Below are positions 35,436 to 44,352 of a stretch of 64,000 bases of DNA, piece by piece. Each line of letters starts with the position of its first letter. The stretch's first letter is position 1. The DNA is from Candidatus Woesearchaeota archaeon. Lineage in GTDB: Archaea > Nanobdellota > Nanobdellia > Woesearchaeales > JAHWIC01. The stretch is from positions 1 to 64,000 of the forward strand of contig JAHWIK010000019.1 in assembly GCA_019322485.1 (NCBI GenBank), read 5' to 3'. The notes beneath the pieces are model-generated. The model was not told where the DNA came from and made no database searches. It saw only the letters and a program-made list of their open reading frames with translations. The position numbers and the translations under genes were made by a program.

Positions 35436-35495
35436 CTGGAGGTACAAGAAATCTTTGATTTCTAAGTACCGCCTGGAACTATTGAGTATGAATAA
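35436..35495 (+). pseudogene. Remnant of a second guaA 3' end, with hairpin
   Basis: Directly after guaA, the stretch 35469-35495 again encodes PPGTIEYE and a stop, in the same frame but with other codons (CCG CCT GGA ACT ATT GAG TAT GAA TAA). Between the two lies a strong hairpin, GGAGGTAC-A-AGAAATC paired with GATTTCT-AA-GTACCGCC. In-frame stops prevent read-through. It looks like the tail of a diverged guaA left after gene replacement or unequal recombination. The hairpin may serve as a terminator. Confidence 0.55.
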
Positions 35496-35500
35496 ACCAA

Positions 35501-36373
35501 TCAAAACATCCTATAATCCCAATACTTTCCTGCATCTGGTTCTAGAATCTTGCCCCAATCATTAGGAAAACCAAACTCAGCTAAGCCATTTCCATCATAG
35601 ACTGCTATCTTTGGTGCTCTTGCTTTTGGCTCTGCACCAGTTAAAAGCTTTATAACTTCATTAGACTGGAATGTTCCTGTCACTGGTGCTCTTCCTAATG
35701 TAATAGACCAGCTAGTTTCACCTCTTCTCAGCCTATCCAGCCAGCTAGGGTCAGCTCCCTGCTCAACAGCATGTTCTGCTCTCTCAATGACAAGACGATA
35801 ATCAAGATCTCTTCTTTCTTGATCTGACATATCCTTTAACGGCTTCTCCAATTCAATGCTAAACAGTTCTTGATATAAAGGGTCTCCAGGAAGAACCGTA
35901 GAAACAACAGACCTTAGTTTAGGCTGGCCGCTCATAGTCACAATTGGAATATCTAATTCTCTGCAAATTTCATGTGCAATCATCCTTGCGCACATACCAT
36001 CTAAGCCTTGAACAACAACATCATGTCCCTTTAGAAGTTGGCTGCCATTATCATAAGTTAATTTATCGTATACTGCTTTAACTTTAGTATATGGGCTTGT
36101 GTGTCGAAGTCTTCTTTGTGCTGCATAAACCTTAATTGCTCTAATATCAGGATAAGTATACAGTCTTTGCCTGTTAAGATTGGTTTCTTCAACTTCGTCT
36201 CCATCAATAAGAGTTACCTTGCCAACACCAGTCCTAACCAATTGATCAGCTACCTCACAGCCATCACAGCCCATACCAACAATAGCTACTTTTCCTTCAC
36301 GTATTCTAAGAAGCTCCTCTCTAGTGTGAACACCAACTGCTCTTTCAACCAACTTAGGTAATTCTTTAGCCAT
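35501..36373 (-). CDS. E1-like (ThiF/MoeB/HesA family) adenylating enzyme
   Basis: About 290 residues from the ATG at 36373 (MAKELPKL); a longer frame would overlap purF. The Rossmann motif is VAIVGMGCDGCEVADQLVRTGVGKVTLIDGDEVEETNLNRQ, with the Gly-rich loop and the acidic-Asn-x-x-Arg region that bind ATP in E1 enzymes. VVQGLDGMCARMIAHEICRELDIPIVTMSG follows. Such enzymes adenylate the C-terminal Gly of ubiquitin-like or sulfur-carrier proteins. I see no zinc-binding CxxC pair and no obvious catalytic Cys in the usual place, so it may only adenylate. No ubiquitin-like partner was found in the window. Confidence 0.8.
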   Translation of the reverse strand: MAKELPKLVERAVGVHTREELLRIREGKVAIVGMGCDGCEVADQLVRTGVGKVTLIDGDEVEETNLNRQRLYTYPDIRAIKVYAAQRRLRHTSPYTKVKAVYDKLTYDNGSQLLKGHDVVVQGLDGMCARMIAHEICRELDIPIVTMSGQPKLRSVVSTVLPGDPLYQELFSIELEKPLKDMSDQERRDLDYRLVIERAEHAVEQGADPSWLDRLRRGETSWSITLGRAPVTGTFQSNEVIKLLTGAEPKARAPKIAVYDGNGLAEFGFPNDWGKILEPDAGKYWDYRMF

Positions 36374-36449
36374 TTTATTATCAAATAAATACAAAGAACC
36401 TCTTTTTTTAAAGTTAATCAGATGAAATTTAAAAGGTTTTGTGAGTAAA

Positions 36450-38000
36450 TCAACACTCGTAACTTCTTTTGCCTTCTTTCCTGCCTTTCTTAAAATCACT
36501 CACTGCCTTAGCATACAACCTTCTACCCTCTGGGGTTGGGTACTTTCCAGTTAAACACGCATTGCATAAATCCTTTTCAGGTATATCCAGAGACCTAACC
36601 AGCCCGGGGATTGTGTTGTAAATCAAAGAATCTGCACCAACATCCTTGGCAATCTTGTCTAAAAGCTCCTGTGATGTTTTTTTGGGGTCAATTGGCTTCT
36701 CGTAGTTTGGAAGCAGTAGCTCAGCAATAGTTGACATGTCAATTCCATAGAAGCATGGAGCCTTAATCGGAGGACATGAAACCCTGAGATGGACTTCTTT
36801 TGCTCTACCCACCTCCTTCAGGTATCTTACAATCTCTTTGCATGTAGCTCCTCTGACAATGCTGTCATCAACTAGTATAACCTTCTTATCCCTCAATATC
36901 TGTTTTATTGCAGTATATTTATTCTCTACTCTCCTTCCCCTTTTCTCAACACCCTCTATAAAAGTCCTTCCAATATACCTGTTCCTCACCAAGCCTTCCT
37001 GGGAGGGAACACCTAGCTCATAAGCCATTGCATCTCCAGCTGCCTTTGCAGTATCAGGAACAGGAACAATTACATGGTCTTTGGTTATTTTTTCTGTCTC
37101 AAGCTTTGCAAGTTCTTTGCCAAGGTTAGTTCTTGTAACATAAACAGACCTATCATCAAGAACAGAGCCAACATTGGCAAAATAAACCCACTCAAACATA
37201 CAGTATGCCTTCCTCTTGCATTTTGTGCATCTCCTGATTTCGATATTGCCGTCCTGTACTGCAATCATCTTTCCTGGCTCCAAGGATTTAATATCAGAAA
37301 AGCCGCAATTCTGTATTGCATTGCTCTCAGAAGCAGCAAGCAGTTTATCATCCTCAATAGAATAACATAAAGGCCTGAAGCCCATTGGGTCTCTCAAGAC
37401 AGCCAGGTCTCCAAATGCATTCATGAATGCTACGTTATAAGAACCGTCAAACTTATTAGCCAGCCTTGCAAACACATCAGCAATATCCGGCTTTGTTCCC
37501 CCTCTTAATTCCCTTGCAATGTAATGCATCATTATCTCTGTGTCAGTATCATGGATTATATGGTAATGAATCTTCTCCATAAGGGTTTTCTTTAGCTTGG
37601 CATAATTGACAAGATTTCCATTGAAACAGAAACTGAACCATTTCCACATCCTTCCATGATGACGCTCAAATGGCTGTGCATAGGTCTTATCTTCAACACC
37701 AGAGGTTGCATACCTCACATGACCAATACCCTTATTTCCTGCATATTTCTTGAATAGGTTAACACTCTTATGTACGTCATTTGTCTTAAAGACCTCATTA
37801 ACATGGCCTAGGTTCTTGTAGGTATCAATCAGCTGGCTTCTCTTCCTGCTATATGTAGTAACCCCAGCAGATAGCTGGCCGCGATTTTGAAGATTTAGCA
37901 GCATTCTATAAAGGTAGAATATGGCTTTTTTATCAGCGTCGGGTATAGTTTCCCGTAGGTAAACTGCTGCAATCCCGCAGCTATGTTTTACCTCTGCCAT
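36450..38000 (-). CDS. purF: Amidophosphoribosyltransferase
   Basis: About 516 residues from the ATG at 38000, chosen because the TATA box CATTTATATAAAC lies ~27 bp upstream; a longer frame starts at 38057. After a seven-residue propeptide (MAEVKHS) comes the Ntn-type nucleophile Cys in CGIAAVY. GHVRYATSG, FNGNLVNY and DTEIMMHYIA mark the glutaminase domain. The PRPP loop is VILVDDSIVRGATCKE, and Cys residues (CTKCKRKAYC, CNAC) resemble the Fe-S ligands of some PurF enzymes. It makes phosphoribosylamine from PRPP and glutamine, the first committed purine step. Confidence 0.95.
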   Translation of the reverse strand: MAEVKHSCGIAAVYLRETIPDADKKAIFYLYRMLLNLQNRGQLSAGVTTYSRKRSQLIDTYKNLGHVNEVFKTNDVHKSVNLFKKYAGNKGIGHVRYATSGVEDKTYAQPFERHHGRMWKWFSFCFNGNLVNYAKLKKTLMEKIHYHIIHDTDTEIMMHYIARELRGGTKPDIADVFARLANKFDGSYNVAFMNAFGDLAVLRDPMGFRPLCYSIEDDKLLAASESNAIQNCGFSDIKSLEPGKMIAVQDGNIEIRRCTKCKRKAYCMFEWVYFANVGSVLDDRSVYVTRTNLGKELAKLETEKITKDHVIVPVPDTAKAAGDAMAYELGVPSQEGLVRNRYIGRTFIEGVEKRGRRVENKYTAIKQILRDKKVILVDDSIVRGATCKEIVRYLKEVGRAKEVHLRVSCPPIKAPCFYGIDMSTIAELLLPNYEKPIDPKKTSQELLDKIAKDVGADSLIYNTIPGLVRSLDIPEKDLCNACLTGKYPTPEGRRLYAKAVSDFKKGRKEGKRSYEC

Positions 38001-38053
38001 ATGATGAACAGAATTATATAGTTTATATAAATGTTTTGGAAAATTTAAAAGAA

Positions 38054-38188
38054 TCAATCAATTATCCTGCAATAAGCCTTTACTTGAGTGCCGCTGCTTT
38101 TTGCATTTACCTCTTTGAGATAAACTAGGATATTAACCTCTTTCTCTCCATGATTCAAGGTTATGGTTTTTTTGGCGAGCATACTCAT
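38054..38188 (-). CDS. Small protein downstream of ARPP-1-like gene, 44 residues
   Basis: The ATG lies one base after the stop of the ARPP-1-like gene, an arrangement typical of translational coupling. The product starts MSMLAKKTITLNHGEKEVN and looks like a small beta-rich domain with one Cys near the end. It extends into the purF promoter region. No family is recognised. Confidence 0.45.
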   Translation of the reverse strand: MSMLAKKTITLNHGEKEVNILVYLKEVNAKSSGTQVKAYCRIID

Positions 38189-38189
38189 T

Positions 38190-39311
38190 TTAATTCAAAA
38201 TGTGCTTTGCAAAAACCTGGGCATAGTTGTTTTCCACAACAAGAGCTGAGCCATCCACCTCAGTCTTAAGCCTGTAAAGGGTCCCTTCTCCGACTGTTCT
38301 TCTTATCTCCTTCTCGCCATCCAGCCACATATAGGAAGGGAGCCCATTTTCTCTTTCTAGGGGGGTTTGGGGTTCTCCTACTTTTCGAACCTTATCTACT
38401 TGCGCTTTAGCAATATTTTCTAAGAATGAGGTTAAACCATCCTGGTTTACGCCCTTCAAATCTATCTCTCTTCTATGTTTATCTATACTATCCTGGTTAT
38501 GAAGCCTTGCAACAAAGGCAACACTAGATAACAGCTTCTCATAAAGGCCGCTCAGATGGTTGTGGCTGCCAAATACGTCTGCATATAAATCCATTTTTCC
38601 ATCACTCCTGCCAACAGCAGCAATATAACCGATTTGGCCTGGCTCTGCTGTCTGCCTGAGTCCTTCTAAATAATCCTCTAATCTTGCATTAGCAATGACA
38701 TCGCAATAATTCTCCTTTCTAACATCCCTTAGGTCAAGTATTCGCGTCCTATTAAGAACCTGAGTTGCATGGGTTATGGTATCCCATGTTGTATGTTGGG
38801 TCCTGCTTGTATGCTCAGAAGGCCTATAAGTGTCTCTAGTAATCATTGTAGTCCATGTTTGGTCTGGCTCATTGCCCCTTAAGCTAGGCATGATTACTGT
38901 GTGTGACCCTGAATATCTAGAAGCAGTCCTTAACCCCTGCCTATGCTGAACACATCTGACTGGAATATTTATTCCGCTTGAATAAGCAGGAATCAAGGTA
39001 GAGTAAACAGCCATTCTATTCTGGCTATCACCCTCAACAACCTGCCCTTCTGCTATAAAAACCCTTTTACCAAGCTCATTCTTAATTGTGAGTGACTGAA
39101 CTTCATCTGACTCTGTGATTGTAAACTTGCCCTCTGCTCCTGGTGTTTTTGCTTTTTCTATAGCTTCCCCAATCAGTATTGCCCCATCATTAAAAGAACT
39201 ATCACCATATAAAGGAGCTATTGCCAGGTTTCTTACTGAAACAACATCCCCCAACTCCAATGCAACATTCTCAATAGTTGCAATTCTTGGCACTATAATT
39301 CTTGATTTCAT
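38190..39311 (-). CDS. ARPP-1-like domain protein
   Basis: 373 residues. The segment at about 75-125 (VFIAEGQVVEGDSQNRMAVY, then STLIPAYSSGINIPVRCVQ) matches the hallmark of the ARPP-1 family, whose members carry G-E-x-L-x-G-x-x-QNR followed by small residues and IPV-x-CVE. In those proteins the family name reflects association with ADP-ribosylglycohydrolase and rhodanese-phosphatase genes, often in NAD/ADP-ribose-linked conflict or repair contexts. The catalytic status is unknown to me. A regulatory site of the module B type and a TATA box precede the gene, giving a leaderless transcript. Confidence 0.65.
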   Translation of the reverse strand: MKSRIIVPRIATIENVALELGDVVSVRNLAIAPLYGDSSFNDGAILIGEAIEKAKTPGAEGKFTITESDEVQSLTIKNELGKRVFIAEGQVVEGDSQNRMAVYSTLIPAYSSGINIPVRCVQHRQGLRTASRYSGSHTVIMPSLRGNEPDQTWTTMITRDTYRPSEHTSRTQHTTWDTITHATQVLNRTRILDLRDVRKENYCDVIANARLEDYLEGLRQTAEPGQIGYIAAVGRSDGKMDLYADVFGSHNHLSGLYEKLLSSVAFVARLHNQDSIDKHRREIDLKGVNQDGLTSFLENIAKAQVDKVRKVGEPQTPLERENGLPSYMWLDGEKEIRRTVGEGTLYRLKTEVDGSALVVENNYAQVFAKHILN

Positions 39312-39335
39312 TATACATAATAGAAGGGGAATTGA

Positions 39336-39369
39336 GAATATAAAAGTAAGTTGTAGTCGATAATACGAC
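39336..39369 (-). promoter_or_regulatory. Module B operator and promoter of ARPP-1-like gene
   Basis: The 20-bp site 39350-39369 reads GTTGTAGTCGATAATACGAC on the plus strand (GTTGT-N10-ACGAC). On the minus strand it ends CTACAAC, 4 bp before the TATA element CTTTTATATTC (39336-39346). The ATG lies ~25-30 bp further. Same layout as the other module B sites. Confidence 0.7.
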
Positions 39370-39384
39370 AGAATATATGGCCTA

Positions 39385-40401
39385 TCAAGGCGTGCGTGCC
39401 CTCATAATATTATCCGGCTTGTTGCCTTCGATTGTATTCCCGGCAACCTTTGTTATATTAGAAGCAAGAACATACATCCCTCCACCCATTATCGCTATGT
39501 TGCCTACTATTGTATTCCTTACCAAGACAGGCCTGCACGTTTCTCCGCTCAGATACAGCCCTCCTCCTAAGCCTGCTCCACCTTCAAGGCCAGTCGCTTT
39601 GTTATACATAATTTTATTTTCTTCTAGAGTTGGCCTTGATTGAGGACATATATTTATCCCCCCTCCAGATAATACAGCCACATTTTCTTTAATTATGTTC
39701 CTTATTAGGGCTGGGTCTGATTCACAGATTTCCATCCCCCCACCCCATTGCGCACTATTGCCTGTTATCTCATTATCTTCAAGAACAGCATCTGAAAAAT
39801 AAAGGGCTACTCCACCGCCATAAGAATACGCTTCGCTATCAGCAATTACACAATGCCTGATTGTTGGCTTTGCATCCACGATTAATAAAGCCCCTCCTCT
39901 TGTTCCGCATGCAGGAATGTCTTCTGGAGGGAATGCTTCAAAATATTCGCTCCCTTGTATAAACTGCCTTCCTCTTCCCCCTTTTATAGTACAATGTTCA
40001 AGAATAGAGCCGCTTGCTTCTCCGCCTGTTAGGGTTATATTCCCCCAACCAACATCTGGTTCAGAAGGCACAAATTCTGTTTCATGAGCTATTAATGAGC
40101 CAGCACTTAGTATATATGCACTTGGTCCAAGATATATCTGTGTGCCAGCCTCTATCTTTAAAACCCCTCCTGGAGTTATTGTGACCCCAAAATCAATATG
40201 ATAACATCCCTTAGGCAAAGGGACACGAGAGTTAACTAGCCTTAAAGTTGCCTCTACATCCCTTGGGTCTAAACCTGTTCTATCAGCTGGGTCTACTTTC
40301 CTTAATAACCCTTCAAGATTTTCGAGTCCTTTTCCAGCTTTCTTTATTCTAAGCCTTCTTAGTTGTTCTTCAAGATTTCCTGGTTTTTCTGAGTCTGGCA
40401 T
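39385..40401 (-). CDS. Right-handed beta-helix protein with LENLE-type N-terminus
   Basis: 338 residues. Residues ~28-36 are LENLEGLLR, the peptide shared with the four upstream operon partners. From ~65 to the end are short Asn/Gly-rich beta-helix coils of the NosD/pectate-lyase type (ILEHCTIKGG, IRHCVIADSEAYSYGGGVALY, LEDNEITGNSAQWGGGMEI, LIRNIIKENVAVLSGGGINI). Such solenoids usually bind or cut polysaccharides or form structural spikes. No signal peptide is seen, so it is probably cytoplasmic, which is unusual for this fold. It is the last gene of the eight-gene operon, 2 bp after the preceding stop. Confidence 0.75.
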   Translation of the reverse strand: MPDSEKPGNLEEQLRRLRIKKAGKGLENLEGLLRKVDPADRTGLDPRDVEATLRLVNSRVPLPKGCYHIDFGVTITPGGVLKIEAGTQIYLGPSAYILSAGSLIAHETEFVPSEPDVGWGNITLTGGEASGSILEHCTIKGGRGRQFIQGSEYFEAFPPEDIPACGTRGGALLIVDAKPTIRHCVIADSEAYSYGGGVALYFSDAVLEDNEITGNSAQWGGGMEICESDPALIRNIIKENVAVLSGGGINICPQSRPTLEENKIMYNKATGLEGGAGLGGGLYLSGETCRPVLVRNTIVGNIAIMGGGMYVLASNITKVAGNTIEGNKPDNIMRARTP

Positions 40402-40403
40402 TT

Positions 40404-41648
40404 TTACGTTTTAAGCTGCCCTAATTTTTTTCCTTTTATTTCTCCCCTAAGCTCTGCCATCTTTTTATATGCTGCCATAGCTCCGGGGGTATCTCCTGAC
40501 TCACGCAAGACATCTCCTAGACCCTCATAAGCAGAGATGTAACCAGGATCAAGTTCTATTAATTTTCTATATGCTCCTTCCGCTTTCTTAAGGTCTCCCA
40601 TCTCCTTGAAAGTATATCCTAATGATTCATAAAAAAATGTAGGGCGCGAAGCAAGCTGTATTGCCCTCTCAAAGCACTCTATTGCTCTCCTATAGTCTTT
40701 CTTACTACGGAAAGCACCACCCAGATTGCTGTGGGTGTCTGCGTCTCCAGGTTCAAGCTCTATTGCTTTTTGGAATGCAGCTATTGCTCCGTCATAATCG
40801 CATTTCCAGTCTAAAGTGCGGCCTAGACCATTATAAAATTTAGCATTTTCCGGCTCAAGTTCTATTGCTCTTTGATGCTCAGCTACTGCCTCATCATAAT
40901 CACTTTTTAAGCATAAAGTATGTGCCAGGCTATGGTGCGCTTCTGCATCACCAGGATTACGCCTTATCTGCTCTCTATACTGTGCAATGTCTTTTTCAAA
41001 GGGGTCCTCCTTACCTGGCATATTATCAAGGTCGAACCAGCTTTTAGAATCGGGACTGTATACATTGCCATATTCTTTTATCGCCTCTTCAGTATCGCCA
41101 TTATCACTTAAGGCATTAGCAAGATTAAAGTGTATAAGAGATATATGGGGGGAATATTTTAAAGCCTTTCTAAGGCATGCGATTGCTGAGTCGAGGTCAC
41201 CCCGCTTATGGAGTATAATGCCAACATTATTGAGAGCAGACGCATTTCTAGGGTTAATCCGTACTGCTTCCTCATAGTCTGCCATTGCTCCTTTAGTATC
41301 ATCATTATCAATTAATGCATTTCCTCTGTTGTTATGCAGGGCTGAATCAGTTGGATTGATTTGTATTCCCCTATCATATGCCCCTACTGCCCCCTCAAGG
41401 TCACCTTTCTGATGCAAAGCAATTCCAATATTGTTGTAAGCAGCTGAATATTTTGGGTCAAATCCTAATGCTCTGTTAAACTCTGCTATTGCTCCATCAT
41501 AGTCTTCTTTTTCGCATAAACCAACACCTTTTACAAAATGTTCATTAGCTTTCTTTCTAGCATCTTCATCCGGAGCCTGGCTTTTGTCTAGCTTAACCTG
41601 TCTTAACAAACCTTCAAGATTTTCAAGTTCTATTTCTGGGTCTGGCAT
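40404..41648 (-). CDS. TPR protein with LENLE-type N-terminus
   Basis: 414 residues. The N-terminus has LENLEGLLRQVK at ~8-19, then about ten TPR units (for example AAYNNIGIALHQKGDLEGAVGAY, SALNNVGIILHKRGDLDSAI, AHHSLAHTLCLKSDYDEAVAEH). The C-terminus AELRGEIKGKKLGQLKT resembles the tails of the two other TPR proteins of this operon. A scaffold role is likely. Confidence 0.85.
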   Translation of the reverse strand: MPDPEIELENLEGLLRQVKLDKSQAPDEDARKKANEHFVKGVGLCEKEDYDGAIAEFNRALGFDPKYSAAYNNIGIALHQKGDLEGAVGAYDRGIQINPTDSALHNNRGNALIDNDDTKGAMADYEEAVRINPRNASALNNVGIILHKRGDLDSAIACLRKALKYSPHISLIHFNLANALSDNGDTEEAIKEYGNVYSPDSKSWFDLDNMPGKEDPFEKDIAQYREQIRRNPGDAEAHHSLAHTLCLKSDYDEAVAEHQRAIELEPENAKFYNGLGRTLDWKCDYDGAIAAFQKAIELEPGDADTHSNLGGAFRSKKDYRRAIECFERAIQLASRPTFFYESLGYTFKEMGDLKKAEGAYRKLIELDPGYISAYEGLGDVLRESGDTPGAMAAYKKMAELRGEIKGKKLGQLKT

Positions 41649-41662
41649 TTTAATAAAACTAA

Positions 41663-43036
41663 TTACCCTCTCGCAACCATTTGCTCATAATGCTTAAATT
41701 TACTCTCTAGAGGGCCTGCTTTAACTTCATTTTCCTTGATCCCAAACGCAGCATATTCGCTTACCACCTTACCGCGTAATTCTCTAAGTGCAGCAAAGAG
41801 TTTTTGTGCCTCTGACTTGTTTTGGAGTAATGAAAGGTTTTGTCCAACCTGTTTTTCTGCTTCTCTATACGCAAGTTCAAGCTTAGATTGAATCTCATCT
41901 AACATAGAGGGTTTAGCAACTTCATTAAAAATACGCTCATCTCCAATTATGCTGTCGAACATATCCTTACTTATAGGAACAGCACCAATGCTTTTTGCAA
42001 CTAAAGGAGATGTTCCATAACAAAGGTTAGCAGATTCTTGGACTGCATAATCCGAAAAAGGGTCATATATAGTCGCATGCTGATTAATCCTTCTGTCAGG
42101 CAACTCCTGTGCTATTAATTTAGCCAATAACAAACTATCATTATGCAGGAAAAACCTAAAGTTTAGCCTCCCTTGTCGTGGAGGTAAGGGTATTCCTTGG
42201 GGTTTTGGTGGCTTAACCTCCCTTACAGGTTTACCCTCATGCAACAGCTGTTCAAGGTCGTATATTACTACATGTGCCATATTGCCATCCACAACATATA
42301 TCCTGCCTTCGTGTGAATATGCGTCACGTATAGCAAATTTATCCTTGCCAACCCCTCCTTCTTTCCCAAAAGGGCACTTATAAGTAGAGAATAACCTGCC
42401 ATTAGAGACATCCAATACAGCACCATTATGCTCAAACAAAGAGATTATTGGGTGGTCCCTAAGAGCAATTGGTGTTTCTTTTCCAGTCGGACAAGCCAAT
42501 GTATCAAAGACAGCATAAGCCCGTGTGCCTGATGCAAACGCCCCAAAATCAAACAATTTTCCATTAATAGAGCGAAGTCCTGTAACATAACCTTCTCTGC
42601 GGAATGGCTTTGGCTTTTTTGGTTCTGAACGACCCAACCATGATGATTTGCCCCTACCTTTGCGCCTAGCTTCTTCTTCCTTCCTCTGCCTTATTTCCTC
42701 TGCTAGCGGATTGGATCCGCCACGCATGCCTGGTTCCTCGACAGCATTGCATATTGCAGTACCTGAAACTGAATCATATAAGATTCCATCATTAATACAC
42801 ACTTTATCCAGGGAAAGTTGGTAAGATACAATTGTATCCCTCCTTATAGGGTAAACATGCATAGGTGGTGCCCTCTTTGCAATCCTGATTAACTTCTTCT
42901 CGTTAGGCAGCAGGAGGTGAACACCGCCTGGTCCACTAACAGCTAAGGCATACTCTTCTGGATTAGGAGTACCACTGCGCAACAAGCCTTCTCCAACTGT
43001 CCTCAATAAATCCTCAAGATTTTCAAGTTTTGTCAT
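41663..43036 (-). CDS. Beta-propeller-like protein with LENLE-type N-terminus
   Basis: 457 residues. LENLEDLLRTV opens the protein (residues 4-14). Residues ~20-330 show repeated beta strands with blades such as INDGILYDSVSG, GLRSINGKLFDFGAFASG, EHNGAVLDVSNGRLF and YSHEGRIYVVDGNMAHVVIYD, which suggests a beta-propeller; a basic Lys/Arg linker interrupts near 120-150. The last ~100 residues are helical. Four Cys occur in the blades. No enzymatic motif is recognised. The start overlaps the preceding stop (ATGA). Confidence 0.6.
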   Translation of the reverse strand: MTKLENLEDLLRTVGEGLLRSGTPNPEEYALAVSGPGGVHLLLPNEKKLIRIAKRAPPMHVYPIRRDTIVSYQLSLDKVCINDGILYDSVSGTAICNAVEEPGMRGGSNPLAEEIRQRKEEEARRKGRGKSSWLGRSEPKKPKPFRREGYVTGLRSINGKLFDFGAFASGTRAYAVFDTLACPTGKETPIALRDHPIISLFEHNGAVLDVSNGRLFSTYKCPFGKEGGVGKDKFAIRDAYSHEGRIYVVDGNMAHVVIYDLEQLLHEGKPVREVKPPKPQGIPLPPRQGRLNFRFFLHNDSLLLAKLIAQELPDRRINQHATIYDPFSDYAVQESANLCYGTSPLVAKSIGAVPISKDMFDSIIGDERIFNEVAKPSMLDEIQSKLELAYREAEKQVGQNLSLLQNKSEAQKLFAALRELRGKVVSEYAAFGIKENEVKAGPLESKFKHYEQMVARG

Positions 43037-44352
43037 TTTTCTTTAATAACTGCAAGTTTTCCTCCTTCTATTCTGCCACTACGCTGTACTGCCCTCTGGT
43101 AAGCGCTTATTGCTCCGCTGTGGTCTCTTTCAACAGTTAGGGCGATTGCAAGCCATACCTGGGCGTATGTCTTATCAGGATGTTGTGTTGCTTCACTTTT
43201 TAATTTATTTAATACTTCAGAAGGATTCCCCTTCTTTCCCAGTGCAGATTGTAGGCTAGATTGGGCGGACCCATAGTTTGGATTAACTTTTATGGCTTCC
43301 ATGTATTCTGCTATTGCTCCGTCAATATCGCCATTTCCCTCCAAGCAATCTCCTAAATGATGATGATATTCCCAATCACTAGGATTCGCTATTACAGCTT
43401 TTCTGTACTCTGCTATTGCTCCGTCAATGTCTCCCTTCTTTTCTAAAATAATTGCAAGATTGTGGTGGGCTGATGAATTAGCTGGCTCGCATCTTATCGC
43501 TTCCTTGTATTCCTTTTCCTCCTCTGCAGTGTCTCCCTTCTCCCCCAAGAAGTATGCAAGATTAAAATGAGCAGTTGCATCATCAGGTCTAATCCTAACT
43601 GCTTCTCTACAGGCCTTTACCGCACCATCATAATCTTTAATTTGGCCTAATGCAATTCCTAGATTAAAGTAAGCGTAATAATTATCAGGGTTTTTTTGTA
43701 TCTCTGCCCTATTTTTTTCTATTTCTTTCTCAACAAGAGCTTTATCTGGCGAATCTTCATCCTTGTCGATTATCATCGCTCGCCTGTATTCCCTCCCTGC
43801 TTCCTGCACCTCACCTTTATCATTCAAAGCGTTTGCGAGATTATAACGTATAGCCCGATTTTTTGGCGCAATCTCTGATGCCTTTCTAAGATTAGTTATT
43901 GCTAAGTCTAGTTTTCCTTCCTTATGATATGCAACTCCTTTATTGTTAAAAGCAACAGCATTTTTAGGATCATGGTTAGTTGCTTCTGCATAGGTTGCTA
44001 ATGCTTCGCCTAATCTACCTCTATCACTCAATACATTTCCTAGATTGACATAAAGGTCTGCATCGTTATCTCTAAGAGTTATTGCTGCTCTTAGCTGTGC
44101 CTCTGCTTCTTCAAGGTCTCCTTTTTCACATAACACAACGCCCAAATTATTACGTGCTGCAACATAATCAGAATCAAAGCCTATTGCCTGTCTGAACTCT
44201 GCCACTGCTTCTTCAAGACCCTTTCTCCTGTAGCAAGCAACACCTTTTTCAAAATGTTCAGTAGCCTTCTTTCTAGCATTTTCATCAGGAGCTTCACTCT
44301 GCTCTATCTTAATCTCTCTTAACATACCTTCGAGATTTTCAAGTTCAGTCAT
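43033..44352 (-). CDS. TPR protein with LENLE-type N-terminus (paralogue)
   Basis: 439 residues: LENLEGMLREIK at ~4-15, about eleven TPR units, and a tail IEGGKLAVIKEK. The first ~170 residues are nearly the same as in the upstream TPR protein (for example DSDYVAARNNLGVVL), after which the two diverge, so it arose by duplication. The start overlaps the upstream stop (ATGA). Probably an interaction scaffold. Confidence 0.85.
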   Translation of the reverse strand: MTELENLEGMLREIKIEQSEAPDENARKKATEHFEKGVACYRRKGLEEAVAEFRQAIGFDSDYVAARNNLGVVLCEKGDLEEAEAQLRAAITLRDNDADLYVNLGNVLSDRGRLGEALATYAEATNHDPKNAVAFNNKGVAYHKEGKLDLAITNLRKASEIAPKNRAIRYNLANALNDKGEVQEAGREYRRAMIIDKDEDSPDKALVEKEIEKNRAEIQKNPDNYYAYFNLGIALGQIKDYDGAVKACREAVRIRPDDATAHFNLAYFLGEKGDTAEEEKEYKEAIRCEPANSSAHHNLAIILEKKGDIDGAIAEYRKAVIANPSDWEYHHHLGDCLEGNGDIDGAIAEYMEAIKVNPNYGSAQSSLQSALGKKGNPSEVLNKLKSEATQHPDKTYAQVWLAIALTVERDHSGAISAYQRAVQRSGRIEGGKLAVIKEK

